A DNA stretch of 64,000 bases from Panagrolaimus kolymaensis (Eukaryota; Nematoda; Chromadorea; Rhabditida; Panagrolaimidae), in the NCBI GenBank assembly GCA_028622995.1, contig JAJQJQ010000054.1, positions 496,001 through 560,000 of the forward strand, in the 5' to 3' direction. The position numbers and the translations under genes are program-made. The notes beneath the pieces were generated by a model. It was not told where the DNA came from. It saw nothing but the letters and a program-made list of their open reading frames with translations, and searched no databases. Shown in pieces: positions 40,521 through 54,446 of this stretch (positions are counted from its first letter, which is position 1; the number at the start of each line of letters is the position of its first letter).

Positions 40521-43500
40521 AACATATTTATGATGCTTCCAATAACAAAAACATCAAGATTTTCTGATAGCTTGAGGTCGTTTATTTCCTATAAAAAAGT
40601 TAAAACTAATACAAAAATAATTCTTTTGATTTAATAAATTTTAATGGATTCGCTAACATATTTATGATGCTTCCAATAACAAAACCACCAAGATTTTCTG
40701 AAAGCTTGAGGTCGTTTATTTCCTATAAAAAAGGAAAAACTAATACAAAAATAATTCTTTTGATTTAATAAATTTTAATGGATCCGCTAACATATTTATG
40801 ATGCTTCCAATAACAAAACCATCAAGATTTTCTGATAGCTTGAGGTCGTTTATTTCCTATAAAAAAGGAAAAACTATTACAAAAATAATTTTTTTGATTT
40901 AATTAATTTTAATGGATCCACTAACATATTTATGATGCTTCCAATAACAAAACCATCAAGATTTTCTGATAGCTTGAGGTCGTTTATTTCCTATAAAAAA
41001 GGAAAAACTAATACAAAAATAATTCTTTTGATTTAATAAATTTTAATGGATTCGCTAACATATTTATGATGCTTCCAATAACAAAACCACCAAGATTTTC
41101 TGATAGCTTGAGGTCGTTTATTTCCTATAAAAAAGGAAAAACTAATACAAAAATAATTCTTTTGATTTAATAAATTTTAATGGATCCGCTAACATATTTA
41201 TGATGCTTCCAATAACAAAACCATCAAGATTTTCTGATAGCTTGAGGTCGTTTATTTCCTATAAAAAAGGAAAAACTAATACAAAAATAATTCTTTTGAT
41301 TTAATAAATTTTAATGGATCCGCTAACATATTTATGATGCTTCCAATAACAAAACCATCAAGATTTTCTGAAAGCTTGAGGTCGTTTATTTCCTATAAAA
41401 AAGTTAAAACTAATACAAAAATAATTCTTTTGATTTAATAAATTTTAATGGATCCGCTAACATATTTATGATGCTTCCAATAACAAAACCATCAAGATTT
41501 TCTGATAGCTTGAGGTCGTTTATTTCCTATAAAAAAGGTAAAACTAATACAAAAATAATTCTTTTGATTTAATAAATTTTAATGGATCCGCTAACATATT
41601 TATGATGCTTCCAATAACAAAACCATCAAGATTTTCTGAAAGCTTGAGGTCGTTTATTTCCTATAAAAAAGTTAAAACTAATACAAAAATAATTCTTTTG
41701 ATTTAATAAATTTTAATGGATCCGCTAACATATTTATGATGCTTCCAATAACAAAACCATCAAGATTTTCTGATAGCTTGAGGTCGTTTATTTCCTATAA
41801 AAAAGGAAAAACTATTACAAAAATAATTCTTTTGATTTAATAAATTTTAATGGATCCGCTAACATATTTATGATGCTTCCAATAACAAAACCATCAAGAT
41901 TTTCTGATAGCTTGAGGTCGTTTATTTCCTATAAAAAAGGAAAAACTAATACAAAAATAATTCTTTTGATTTAATAAATTTTAATGGATCCGCTAACATA
42001 TTTATGATACTTCCAATAACAAAACCACCAAGATTTTCTGATAGCTTGAGGTCGTTTATTTCCTATAAAAAAGGAAAAACTAATACAAAAATAATTCTTT
42101 TGATTTAATAAATTTTAATGGATCCGCTAACATATTTATGATGCTTCCAATAACAAAACCACCAAGATTTTCTGAAAGCTTGAGGTCGTTTATTTCCTAT
42201 AAAAAAGGAAAAACTATTACAAAAATAATTCTTTTGATTTAATAAATTTTAATAGATCCGCTAATATATTTATGATGCTTCCAATAACAAAACCACCAAG
42301 ATTTTCTGAAAGCTTGAGGTCGTTTATTTCCTATAAAAAAGGAAAAACTAATACAAAAATAATTCTTTTGATTTAATAAATTTTAATGGATCCGCTAACA
42401 TATTTATGATGCTTCCAATAACAAAACCATCAAGATTTTCTGATAGCTTGAGGTCGTTTATTTCCTATAAAAAAGGAAAAACTAATACAAAAATAATTCT
42501 TTTGATTTAATAAATTTTAATGGATCCGCTAACATATTTATGATGCTTCCAATAACAAAAACATCAAGATTTTCTGAAAGCTTGAGGTCGTTTATTTCCT
42601 ATAAAAAAGGAAAAACTAATACAAAAATAATTCTTTTGATTTAATAAATTTTAATGGATCCGCTAACATATTTATGATGCTTCCAATAACAAAACCATCA
42701 AGATTTTCTGATAGCTTGAGGTCGTTTATTTCCTATAAAAAAGGAAAAACTAATACAAAAATAATTCTTTTGATTTAATAAATTTTAATGGATCCGCTAA
42801 CATATTTATGATACTTCCAATAACAAAACCACCAAGATTTTCTGATAGCTTGAGGTCGTTTATTTCCTATAAAAAAGGAAAAACTAATACAAAAATAATT
42901 CTTTTGATTTAATAAATTTTAATGGATCCGCTAACATATTTATGATGCTTCCAATAACAAAACCACCAAGATTTTCTGAAAGCTTGAGGTCGTTTATTTC
43001 CTATAAAAAAGGAAAAACTATTACAAAAATAATTCTTTTGATTTAATAAATTTTAATAGATCCGCTAATATATTTATGATGCTTCCAATAACAAAACCAC
43101 CAAGATTTTCTGAAAGCTTGAGGTCGTTTATTTCCTATAAAAAAGGAAAAACTAATACAAAAATAATTCTTTTGATTTAATAAATTTTAATGGATCCGCT
43201 AACATATTTATGATGCTTCCAATAACAAAACCATCAAGATTTTCTGATAGCTTGAGGTCGTTTATTTCCTATAAAAAAGGAAAAACTAATACAAAAATAA
43301 TTCTTTTGATTTAATAAATTTTAATGGATTCGCTAACATATTTATGATGCTTCCAATAACAAAACCATCAAGATTTTCTGATAGCTTGAGGTCGTTTATT
43401 TCCTATAAAAAAGGAAAAACTAATACAAAAATAATTCTTTTGATTTAATAAATTTTAATGGATCCGCTAACATATTTATGATGCTTCCAATAACAAAACC

Positions 43501-45200
43501 ACCAAGATTTTCTGAAAGCTTGAGGTCGTTTATTTCCTATAAAAAAGGAAAAACTAATACAAAAATAATTTTTTTGATATAATAAATTTTAATGGATCCG
43601 CTAACATATTTATGATGCTTCCAATAACAAAAACATCAAGATTTTCTGATAGCTTGAGGTCGTTTATTTCCTATAAAAAAGGAAAAACTATTACAAAAAT
43701 AATTCTTTTGATTTAATAAATTTTAATGGATCCACTAACATATTTATGATGCTTCCAATAACAAAAACATCAAGATTTTCTGATAGCTTGAGGTCGTTTA
43801 TTTCCTATAAAAAAGGAAAAACTAATACAAAAATAATTCTTTTGATTTAATAAATTTTAATGGATCCGCTAACATATTTATGATGCTTCCAATAACAAAA
43901 CCACCAAGATTTTCTGAAAGCTTGAGGTCGTTTATTTCCTATAAAAAAGGAAAAACTATTAAAAAAATAATTCTTTTGATTTAATAAATTTTAATGGATC
44001 CGCTAACATATTTATGATGCTTCCAATAACAAAACCACCAAGATTTTCTGAAAGCTTGAGGTCGTTTATTTCCTATAAAAAAGGAAAAACTAATACAAAA
44101 ATAATTCTTTTGATTTAATAAATTTTAATGGATCCGCTAACATATTTATGATGCTTCCAATAACAAAACCATCAAGATTTTCTGATAGCTTGAGGTCGTT
44201 TATTTCCTATAAAAAAGGAAAAACTAATACAAAAATAATTCTTTTGATTTAATAAATTTTAATGGATTCGCTAACATATTTATGATGCTTCCAATAACAA
44301 AACCATCAAGATTTTCTGATAGCTTGAGGTCGTTTATTTCCTATAAAAAAGGAAAAACTATTACAAAAATAATTCTTTTGATTTAATAAATTTTAATGGA
44401 TCCACTAACATATTTATGATGCTTCCAATAACAAAAACATCAAGATTTTCTGATAGCTTGAGGTCGTTTATTTCCTATAAAAAAGGAAAAACTAATACAA
44501 AAATAATTCTTTTGATTTAATAAATTTTAATGGATCCGCTAACATATTTATGATGCTTCCAATAACAAAACCACCAAGATTTTCTGAAAGCTTGAGGTCG
44601 TTTATTTCCTATAAAAAAGGAAAAACTATTAAAAAAATAATTCTTTTGATTTAATAAATTTTAATGGATCCGCTAACATATTTATGATGCTTCCAATAAC
44701 AAAACCACCAAGATTTTCTGAAAGCTTGAGGTCGTTTATTTCCTATAAAAAAGGAAAAACTAATACAAAAATAATTCTTTTGATTTAATAAATTTTAATG
44801 GATCCGCTAACATATTTATGATGCTTCCAATAACAAAACCATCAAGATTTTCTGATAGCTTGAGGTCGTTTATTTCCTATAAAAAAGGAAAAACTATTAC
44901 AAAAATAATTTTTTTGATTTAATAAATTTTAATGGATCCGCTAACATATTTATGATGCTTCCAATAACAAAAACATCAAGATTTTCTGATAGCTTGAGGT
45001 CGTTTATTTCCTATAAAAAAGGAAAAACTAATACAAAAATAATTCTTTTGATTTAATAAATTTTAATGGATCCGCTAACATATTTATGATGCTTCCAATA
45101 ACAAAACCATCAAGATTTTCTAATAGCTTGAGGTCGTTTATTTCCTATAAAAAAGGAAAAACTAATACAAAAATAATTCTTTTGATTTAATAAATTTTAA
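40321..45200 (+). repeat. 134-bp monomer block (ACTAATACA type)
   Basis: Here nearly every monomer is 134 bp: the A6 of the tract is reduced to A5 and the T7 is interrupted by C (AATTCTTTT). Most have ACTAATACA at 112-120. Position 64 varies between ATCAAG and ACCAAG, and GATAGC and GAAAGC coexist, so HindIII is present in only part of the copies. Some monomers have GGATTCG (BamHI lost), for example near 40,648, 41,050 and 43,328. Confidence 0.85.
41830..43330 (+). repeat. 6-monomer higher-order repeat (804 bp)
   Basis: Two rare markers recur with the same offset. GATACTT occurs near 42,007 and 42,811. AATAGATCCGCTAATATATT occurs near 42,251 and 43,055. Both distances are 804 bp, six 134-bp monomers. 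The class order between the markers is the same in both copies and diverges at either side. Confidence 0.82.
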
Positions 45201-47752
45201 TGGATCCGCTAACATATTTATGATGCTTCCAATAACAAAAACATCAAGATTTTCTGAAAGCTTGAGGTCATTTATTTCCTATAAAAAAGGAAAAACTATA
45301 AGAAAAAATAATTTTTTTGATTTAATAAGTTTTTGTGGATCGGCTAACATATTTATGAACCTTCCAATAACAAAACCACCAAGATTTTCTGATAGCTTGA
45401 GGTCGTTTATTTCCTAAAAAAAAGGAAAAACTAATACAAAAATAATTCTTTTGATTTAATAAATTTTAATGGATCCGCTAACATATTTATGATGCTTCCA
45501 ATAACAAAACCACCAAGATTTTCTGATAGCTTGAGGTCGTTTATTTCCTATAAAAAAGGAAAAACTAATACAAAAATAATTCTTTTGATTTAATAAATTT
45601 TAATGGATCCGCTAACATATTTATGATGCTTCCAATAACAAAACCATCAAGATTTTCTAATAGCTTGAGGTCGTTTATTTCCTATAAAAAAGGAAAAACT
45701 AATACAAAAATAATTCTTTTGATTTAATAAATTTTAATGGATCCACTAACATATTTATGATGCTTCCAATAACAAAAACATCAAGATTTTCTGATAGCTT
45801 GAGGTCGTTTATTTCCTATAAAAAAGGAAAAACTAATACAAAAATAATTCTTTTGATTTAATAAATTTTAATGGATCCGCTAACATATTTATGATGCTTC
45901 CAATAACAAAACCACCAAGATTTTCTGAAAGCTTGAGGTCGTTTATTTCCTATAAAAAAGGAAAAACTATTAAAAAAATAATTCTTTTGATTTAATAAAT
46001 TTTAATGGATCCGCTAACATATTTATGATGCTTCCAATAACAAAACCACCAAGATTTTCTGAAAGCTTGAGGTCGTTTATTTCCTATAAAAAAGGAAAAA
46101 CTAATACAAAAATAATTCTTTTGATTTAATAAATTTTAATGGATCCGCTAACATATTTATGATGCTTCCAATAACAAAACCATCAAGATTTTCTGATAGC
46201 TTGAGGTCGTTTATTTCCTATAAAAAAGGAAAAACTAATACAAAAATAATTCTTTTGATTTAATAAATTTTAATGGATTCGCTAACATATTTATGATGCT
46301 TCCAATAACAAAACCATCAAGATTTTCTGATAGCTTGAGGTCGTTTATTTCCTATAAAAAAGGAAAAACTATTACAAAAATAATTCTTTTGATTTAATAA
46401 ATTTTAATGGATCCACTAACATATTTATGATGCTTCCAATAACAAAAACATCAAGATTTTCTGATAGCTTGAGGTCGTTTATTTCCTATAAAAAAGGAAA
46501 AACTAATACAAAAATAATTCTTTTGATTTAATAAATTTTAATGGATCCGCTAACATATTTATGATGCTTCCAATAACAAAACCACCAAGATTTTCTGAAA
46601 GCTTGAGGTCGTTTATTTCCTATAAAAAAGGAAAAACTATTAAAAAAATAATTCTTTTGATTTAATAAATTTTAATGGATCCGCTAACATATTTATGATG
46701 CTTCCAATAACAAAACCACCAAGATTTTCTGAAAGCTTGAGGTCGTTTATTTCCTATAAAAAAGGAAAAACTAATACAAAAATAATTCTTTTGATTTAAT
46801 AAATTTTAATGGATCCGCTAACATATTTATGATGCTTCCAATAACAAAACCATCAAGATTTTCTGATAGCTTGAGGTCGTTTATTTCCTATAAAAAAGGA
46901 AAAACTATTACAAAAATAATTTTTTTGATTTAATAAATTTTAATGGATCCGCTAACATATTTATGATGCTTCCAATAACAAAAACATCAAGATTTTCTGA
47001 TAGCTTGAGGTCGTTTATTTCCTATAAAAAAGGAAAAACTAATACAAAAATAATTCTTTTGATTTAATAAATTTTAATGGATCCGCTAACATATTTATGA
47101 TGCTTCCAATAACAAAACCATCAAGATTTTCTAATAGCTTGAGGTCGTTTATTTCCTATAAAAAAGGAAAAACTAATACAAAAATAATTCTTTTGATTTA
47201 ATAAATTTTAATGGATCCGCTAACATATTTATGATGCTTCCAATAACAAAAACATCAAGATTTTCTGAAAGCTTGAGGTCATTTATTTCCTATAAAAAAG
47301 GAAAAACTATAAGAAAAAATAATTTTTTTGATTTAATAAGTTTTTGTGGATCGGCTAACATATTTATGAACCTTCCAATAACAAAACCACCAAGATTTTC
47401 TGATAGCTTGAGGTCGTTTATTTCCTAAAAAAAAGGAAAAACTAATACAAAAATAATTCTTTTGATTTAATAAATTTTAATGGATCCGCTAACATATTTA
47501 TGATGCTTCCAATAACAAAACCACCAAGATTTTCTGATAGCTTGAGGTCGTTTATTTCCTATAAAAAAGGAAAAACTAATACAAAAATAATTCTTTTGAT
47601 TTAATAAATTTTAATGGATCCGCTAACATATTTATGATGCTTCCAATAACAAAACCATCAAGATTTTCTAATAGCTTGAGGTCGTTTATTTCCTATAAAA
47701 AAGGAAAAACTAATACAAAAATAATTCTTTTGATTTAATAAATTTTAATGGA
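43732..47752 (+). repeat. 15-monomer higher-order repeat (2,011 bp), two tandem copies
   Basis: Copies at about 43,732-45,742 and 45,743-47,752 share all markers I checked at an offset of 2,011 bp. CTATTAAAAAAATAATTC occurs near 43,957 and 44,627, and again near 45,968 and 46,638. The chimeric cassette with TTTTTGTGGATCGG and the following TTTCCTAAAAAAAAGG variant occurs at about 45,220-45,420 and 47,231-47,431. The length equals 14 monomers of 134 bp plus one of 135 bp. An inner 670-bp (5-monomer) repetition is visible within each copy. Confidence 0.85.
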
Positions 47753-49449
47753 TCCGCTAACATATTTATGATGCTTCCAATAACAAAACGATCAAGATTT
47801 TCTGAAAGCTTGAGGTCGTTTATTTCCTGTAAAAAAGGAAAAACTAATACAAAAATAATTTTTTTGATATAATAAATTTTAATGGATCCGCTAACATATT
47901 TATGATGCTTCCAATAACAAAAACATCAAGATTTTCTGATAGCTTGAGGTCATTTATTTCCTATAAAAAAGGAAAAACTATAAGAAAAAATAATTTTTTT
48001 GATATAATAAATTTTAATGGATCCGCTAACATATTTATGATGCTTCCAATAACAAAAACATCAAGATTTTCTGATAGCTTGAGGTCATTTATTTCCTATA
48101 AAAAAGGAAAAACTATAAGAAAAAATAATTTTTTTGATTTAATAAGTTTTGGTGGATCGGCTAACATATTTATGAACCTTCCAATAACAAAACCACCAAG
48201 ATTTTCTGATAGCTTGAGGTCGTTTATTTCCTATAAAAAAGGAAAAACTAATACAAAAATAATTCTTTTGATTTAATAAATTTTAATGGATCCGCTAACA
48301 TATTTATGATGCTTCCAATAACAAAACCATCAAGATTTTCTAATAGCTTGAGGTCGTTTATTTCCTATAAAAAAGGAAAAACTAATACAAAAATAATTCT
48401 TTTGATTTAATAAATTTTAATGGATCCGCTAACATATTTATGATGCTTCCAATAACAAAACCACCAAGATTTTCTGATAGCTTGAGGTCGTTTATTTCCT
48501 ATAAAAAAGGAAAAACTAATACAAAAATAATTCTTTTGATTTAATAAATTTTAATGGATCCGCTAACATATTTATGATGCTTCCAATAACAAAAACATCA
48601 AGATTTTCTGAAAGCTTGAGGTCATTTATTTCCTATAAAAAAGGAAAAACTAATACAAAAATAATTCTTTTGATTTAATAAATTTTAATGGATCCGCTAA
48701 CATATTTATGATGCTTCCAATAACAAAACCACCAAGATTTTCTGATAGCTTGAGGTCGTTTATTTCCTATAAAAAAGGAAAAACTAATACAAAAATAATT
48801 CTTTTGATTTAATAAATTTTAATGGATCCGCTAACATATTTATGATGCTTCCAATAACAAAAACATCAAGATTTTCTGAAAGCTTGAGGTCATTTATTTC
48901 CTATAAAAAAGGAAAAACTATAAGAAAAAATAATTTTTTTGATTTAATAAGTTTTTGTGGATCGGCTAACATATTTATGAACCTTCCAATAACAAAACCA
49001 CCAAGATTTTCTGATAGCTTGAGGTCGTTTATTTCTTAAAAAAAAGGAAAAACTAATACAAAAATAATTCTTTTGATTTAATAAATTTTAATGGATCCGC
49101 TAACATATTTATGATGCTTCCAATAACAAAACCACCAAGATTTTCTGATAGCTTGAGGTCGTTTATTTCCTATAAAAAAGGAAAAACTAATACAAAAATA
49201 ATTCTTTTGATTTAATAAATTTTAATGGATCCGCTAACATATTTATGATGCTTCCAATAACAAAACCATCAAGATTTTCTAATAGCTTGAGGTCGTTTAT
49301 TTCCTATAAAAAAGGAAAAACTAATACAAAAATAATTCTTTTGATTTAATAAATTTTAATGGATCCGCTAACATATTTATGATGCTTCCAATAACAAAAC
49401 CACCAAGATTTTCTGAAAGCTTGAGGTCGTTTATTTCCTATAAAAAAGG

Positions 49450-50280
49450 AAAAACTAATACAAAAATAATTTTTTTGATATAATAAATTTTAATGGATCC
49501 GCTAACATATTTATGATGCTTCCAATAACAAAAACATCAAGATTTTCTGATAGCTTGAGGTCATTTATTTCCTATAAAAAAGGAAAAACTATAAGAAAAA
49601 ATAATTTTTTTGATTTAATAAGTTTTGGTGGATCGGCTAACATATTTATGAACCTTCCAATAACAAAACCACCAAGATTTTCTGATAGCTTGAGGTCGTT
49701 TATTTCCTATAAAAAAGGAAAAACTAATACAAAAATAATTCTTTTGATTTAATAAATTTTAATGGATCCGCTAACATATTTATGATGCTTCCAATAACAA
49801 AACCATTAAGATTTTCTGATAGCTTGAGGTCGTTTATTTCCTATAAAAAAGGAAAAACTAATACAAAAATAATTCTTTTGATTTAATAAATTTTAATGGA
49901 TTCGCTAACATATTTATGATGCTTCCAATAACAAAACCACCAAGATTTTCTGAAAGCTTGAGGTCGTTTATTTCCTATAAAAAAGGAAAAACTAATACAA
50001 AAATAATTCTTTTGATTTAATAAATTTTAATGGATTCGCTAACATATTTATGATGCTTCCAATAACAAAACCACCAAGATTTTCTGAAAGCTTGAGGTCG
50101 TTTATTTCCTATAAAAAAGGAAAAACTAATACAAAAATAATTCTTTTGATTTAATAAATTTTAATGGATCCGCTAACATATTTATGATGCTTCCAATAAC
50201 AAAACCATTAAGATTTTCTGATAGCTTGAGGTCGTTTATTTCCTATAAAAAAGGAAAAACTAATACAAAAATAATTCTTT
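49450..50280 (+). repeat. Block duplicated again at about 52,400-53,240 (offset 2,952 bp)
   Basis: A cassette (49,513) is followed by a monomer with CCATTAAG (49,803), two monomers with GGATTCG and ACCACCAAG, and another CCATTAAG (50,205). The same series occurs at 52,465, 52,755 and 53,157. The offset is 2,952 bp throughout, i.e. 22 monomers of which four are 135 bp. After 50,280 and 53,240 the copies differ; the right copy has a unique TAAATTCGC (near 53,251). Confidence 0.8.
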
Positions 50281-51389
50281 TGATTTAATAAATTTTAATG
50301 GATCCGCTAACATATTTATGAACCTTCCAATAACAAAACCACCAAGATTTTCTGATAGCTTGAGGTCGTTTATTTCCTATAAAAAAGGAAAAACTAATAC
50401 AAAAATAATTTTTTTGATATAATAAATTTTAATGGATCCGCTAACATATTTATGATGCTTCCAATAACAAAAACATCAAGATTTTCTGATAGCTTGAGGT
50501 CGTTTATTTCCTATAAAAAAGGAAAAACTAATACAAAAATAATTTTTTTGATATAATAAATTTTAATGGATCCGCTAACATATTTATGATGCTTCCAATA
50601 ACAAAACCATCAAGATTTTCTGATAGCTTGAGGTCGTTTATTTCCTATAAAAAAGGAAAAACTAATACAAAAATAATTCTTTTGATTTAATAAATTTTAA
50701 TGGATCCGCTAACATATTTATGATGCTTCCAATAACAAAACCATCAAGATTTTCTGATAGCTTGAGGTCGTTTATTTCCTATAAAAAAGGAAAAACTAAT
50801 ACAAAAATAATTCTTTTGATTTAATAAATTTTAATGGATCCGCTAACATATTTATGAACCTTCCAATAACAAAACCACCAAGATTTTCTGATAGCTTGAG
50901 GTCGTTTATTTCCTATAAAAAAGGAAAAACTAATACAAAAATAATTCTTTTGATTTAATAAATTTTAATGGATCCGCTAACATATTTATGATGCTTCCAA
51001 TAACAAAACCATCACGATTTTCTGATAGCTTGAGGTCGTTTATTTCCTATAAAAAAGGAAAAACTAATACAAAAATAATTCTTTTGATTTAATAAATTTT
51101 AATGGATCCGCTAACATATTTATGATGCTTCCAATAACAAAACCATCAAGATTTTCTGATAGCTTGAGGTCGTTTATTTCCTATAAAAAAAGAAAAACTA
51201 ATACAAAAATAATTCTTTTGATTTAATAAATTTTAATGGATCCGCTAACATATTTATGATGCTTCCAATAACAAAAACATCAAGATTTTCTTATAGCTTG
51301 AGGTCGTTTATTTCCTATAAAAAAGGAAAAACTAATACAAAAATAATTCTTTTGATTTAATAAATTTTAATGGATCCGCTAACATATTT

Positions 51390-52440
51390 ATGATGCTTCC
51401 AATAACAAAACCATCAAGATTTTCTGATAGCTTGAGGTCATTTATTTCCTATAAAAAAGGAAAAACTATAAGAAAAAATAATTTTTTTGATTTAATAAGT
51501 TTTGGTGGATCGGCTAACATATTTATGAACCTTCCAATAACAAAACCACCAAGATTTTCTGATAGCTTGAGGTCGTTTATTTCCTATAAAAAAGGAAAAA
51601 CTATTACAAAAATAATTCTTTTGATTTAATAAATTTTAATGGATCCACTAACATATTTATGATGCTTCCAATAACAAAAACATCAAGATTTTCTGATAGC
51701 TTGAGGTCATTTATTTCCTATAAAAAAGGAAAAACTATAAGAAAAAATAATTTTTTTGATTTAATAAGTTTTGGTGGATCGGCTAACATATTTATGTACC
51801 TTCCAATAACAAAACCACCAAGATTTTCTGATAGCTTGAGGTCGTTTATTTCCTATAAAAAAGGAAAAACTATTACAAAAATAATTCTTTTGATTTAATA
51901 AATTTTAATGGATCCACTAACATATTTATGAACCTTCCAATAACAAAACCACCAAGATTTTCTGATAGCTTGAGGTCGTTTATTTCCTATAAAAAAGGAA
52001 AAACTATTACAAAAATAATTCTTTTGATTTAATAAATTTTAATGGATCCACTAACATATTTATGATGCTTCCAATAACAAAAACATCAAGATTTTCTGAT
52101 AGCTTGAGGTCATTTATTTCCTATAAAAAAGGAAAAACTATAAGAAAAAATAATTTTTTTGATTTAATAAGTTTTGGTGGATCGGCTAACATATTTATGA
52201 ACCTTCCAATAACAAAACCACCAAGATTTTCTGATAGCTTGAGGTCGTTTATTTCCTATAAAAAAGGAAAAACTATTACAAAAATAATTCTTTTGATTTA
52301 ATAAATTTTAATGGATCCACTAACATATTTATGATGCTTCCAATAACAAAAACATCAAGATTTTCTGATAGCTTGAGGTCGTTTATTTCCTATAAAAAAG
52401 GAAATACTAATACAAAAATAATTCTTTTGATTTAATAAAT
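51390..52440 (+). repeat. Cassette cluster copied at about 58,365-59,550 (offset 6,975 bp)
   Basis: Three closely spaced cassettes (51,390; 51,659 with the rare ATGTACC; 52,062), followed by a GGAAATACT monomer (52,402), recur at 58,365, 58,634, 59,037 and 59,511. The first three are offset by 6,975 bp and the last by 7,109 bp. The right copy therefore carries one extra 134-bp GAACCTT monomer (near 59,309), consistent with a single-monomer gain or loss. Confidence 0.8.
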
Positions 52441-53369
52441 TTTAATGGATCCGCTAACATATTTATGATGCTTCCAATAACAAAAACATCAAGATTTTCT
52501 GATAGCTTGAGGTCATTTATTTCCTATAAAAAAGGAAAAACTATAAGAAAAAATAATTTTTTTGATTTAATAAGTTTTGGTGGATCGGCTAACATATTTA
52601 TGAACCTTCCAATAACAAAACCACCAAGATTTTCTGATAGCTTGAGGTCGTTTATTTCCTATAAAAAAGGAAAAACTAATACAAAAATAATTCTTTTGAT
52701 TTAATAAATTTTAATGGATCCGCTAACATATTTATGATGCTTCCAATAACAAAACCATTAAGATTTTCTGATAGCTTGAGGTCGTTTATTTCCTATAAAA
52801 AAGGAAAAACTAATACAAAAATAATTCTTTTGATTTAATAAATTTTAATGGATTCGCTAACATATTTATGATGCTTCCAATAACAAAACCACCAAGATTT
52901 TCTGAAAGCTTGAGGTCGTTTATTTCCTATAAAAAAGGAAAAACTAATACAAAAATAATTCTTTTGATTTAATAAATTTTAATGGATTCGCTAACATATT
53001 TATGATGCTTCCAATAACAAAACCACCAAGATTTTCTGAAAGCTTGAGGTCGTTTATTTCCTATAAAAAAGGAAAAACTAATACAAAAATAATTCTTTTG
53101 ATTTAATAAATTTTAATGGATCCGCTAACATATTTATGATGCTTCCAATAACAAAACCATTAAGATTTTCTGATAGCTTGAGGTCGTTTATTTCCTATAA
53201 AAAAGGAAAAACTAATACAAAAATAATTCTTTTGATTTAATAAATTTTAATAAATTCGCTAACATATTTATGATGCTTCCAATAACAAAACCACCAAGAT
53301 TTTCTGAAAGCTTGAGGTCGTTTATTTCCTATAAAAAAGGAAAAACTAATACAAAAATAATTCTTTTGA

Positions 53370-54446
53370 TTTAATAAATTTTAATGGATCCGCTAACATA
53401 TTTATGATGCTTCAATAACAAAACCATCAAGATTTTCTAATAGCTTGAGGTCGTTTATTTCCTATAAAAAAGGAAAAACTAATACAAAAATAATTCTTTT
53501 GATTTAATAAATTTTAATGGATCCGCTAACATATTTATGATGCTTCCAATAACAAAACCACCAAGATTTTCTGAAAGCTTGAGGTCGTTTATTTCCTATA
53601 AAAAAGGAAAAACTAATACAAAAATAATTTTTTTGATATAATAAATTTTAATGGATCCGCTAACATATTTATGATGCTTCCAATAACAAAAACATCAAGA
53701 TTTTCTGATAGCTTGAGGTCATTTATTTCCTATAAAAAAGGAAAAACTATAAGAAAAAATAATTTTTTTGATTTAATAAGTTTTGGTGGATCGGCTAACA
53801 TATTTATGAACCTTCCAATAACAAAACCACCAAGATTTTCTGATAGCTTGAGGTCGTTTATTTCCTATAAAAAAGGAAAAACTAATACAAAAATAATTCT
53901 TTTGATTTAATAAATTTTAATGGATCCGCTAACATATTTATGATGCTTCAATAACAAAACCATCAAGATTTTCTAATAGCTTGAGGTCGTTTATTTCCTA
54001 TAAAAAAGGAAAAACTAATACAAAAATAATTCTTTTGATTTAATAAATTTTAATGGATCCGCTAACATATTTATGATGCTTCCAATAACAAAACCACCAA
54101 GATTTTCTGAAAGCTTGAGGTCGTTTATTTCCTATAAAAAAGGAAAAACTAATACAAAAATAATTTTTTTGATATAATAAATTTTAATGGATCCGCTAAC
54201 ATATTTATGATGCTTCCAATAACAAAAACATCAAGATTTTCTGATAGCTTGAGGTCATTTATTTCCTATAAAAAAGGAAAAACTATAAGAAAAAATAATT
54301 TTTTTGATTTAATAAGTTTTGGTGGATCGGCTAACATATTTATGAACCTTCCAATAACAAAACCACCAAGATTTTCTGATAGCTTGAGGTCGTTTATTTC
54401 CTATAAAAAAGGAAAAACTAATACAAAAATAATTCTTTTGATTTAA
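53370..54446 (+). repeat. 4-monomer repeat (536 bp) containing 133-bp monomers
   Basis: The sequence GATGCTTCAATAAC, one C shorter than GATGCTTCCAATAAC, occurs at 53,411 and 53,947. These are the only 133-bp monomers I noticed. Each is followed by two 134-bp monomers and one cassette (53,671 and 54,207). The 536-bp spacing equals 133 + 134 + 134 + 135, so the pair is a tandem duplication. Confidence 0.82.
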
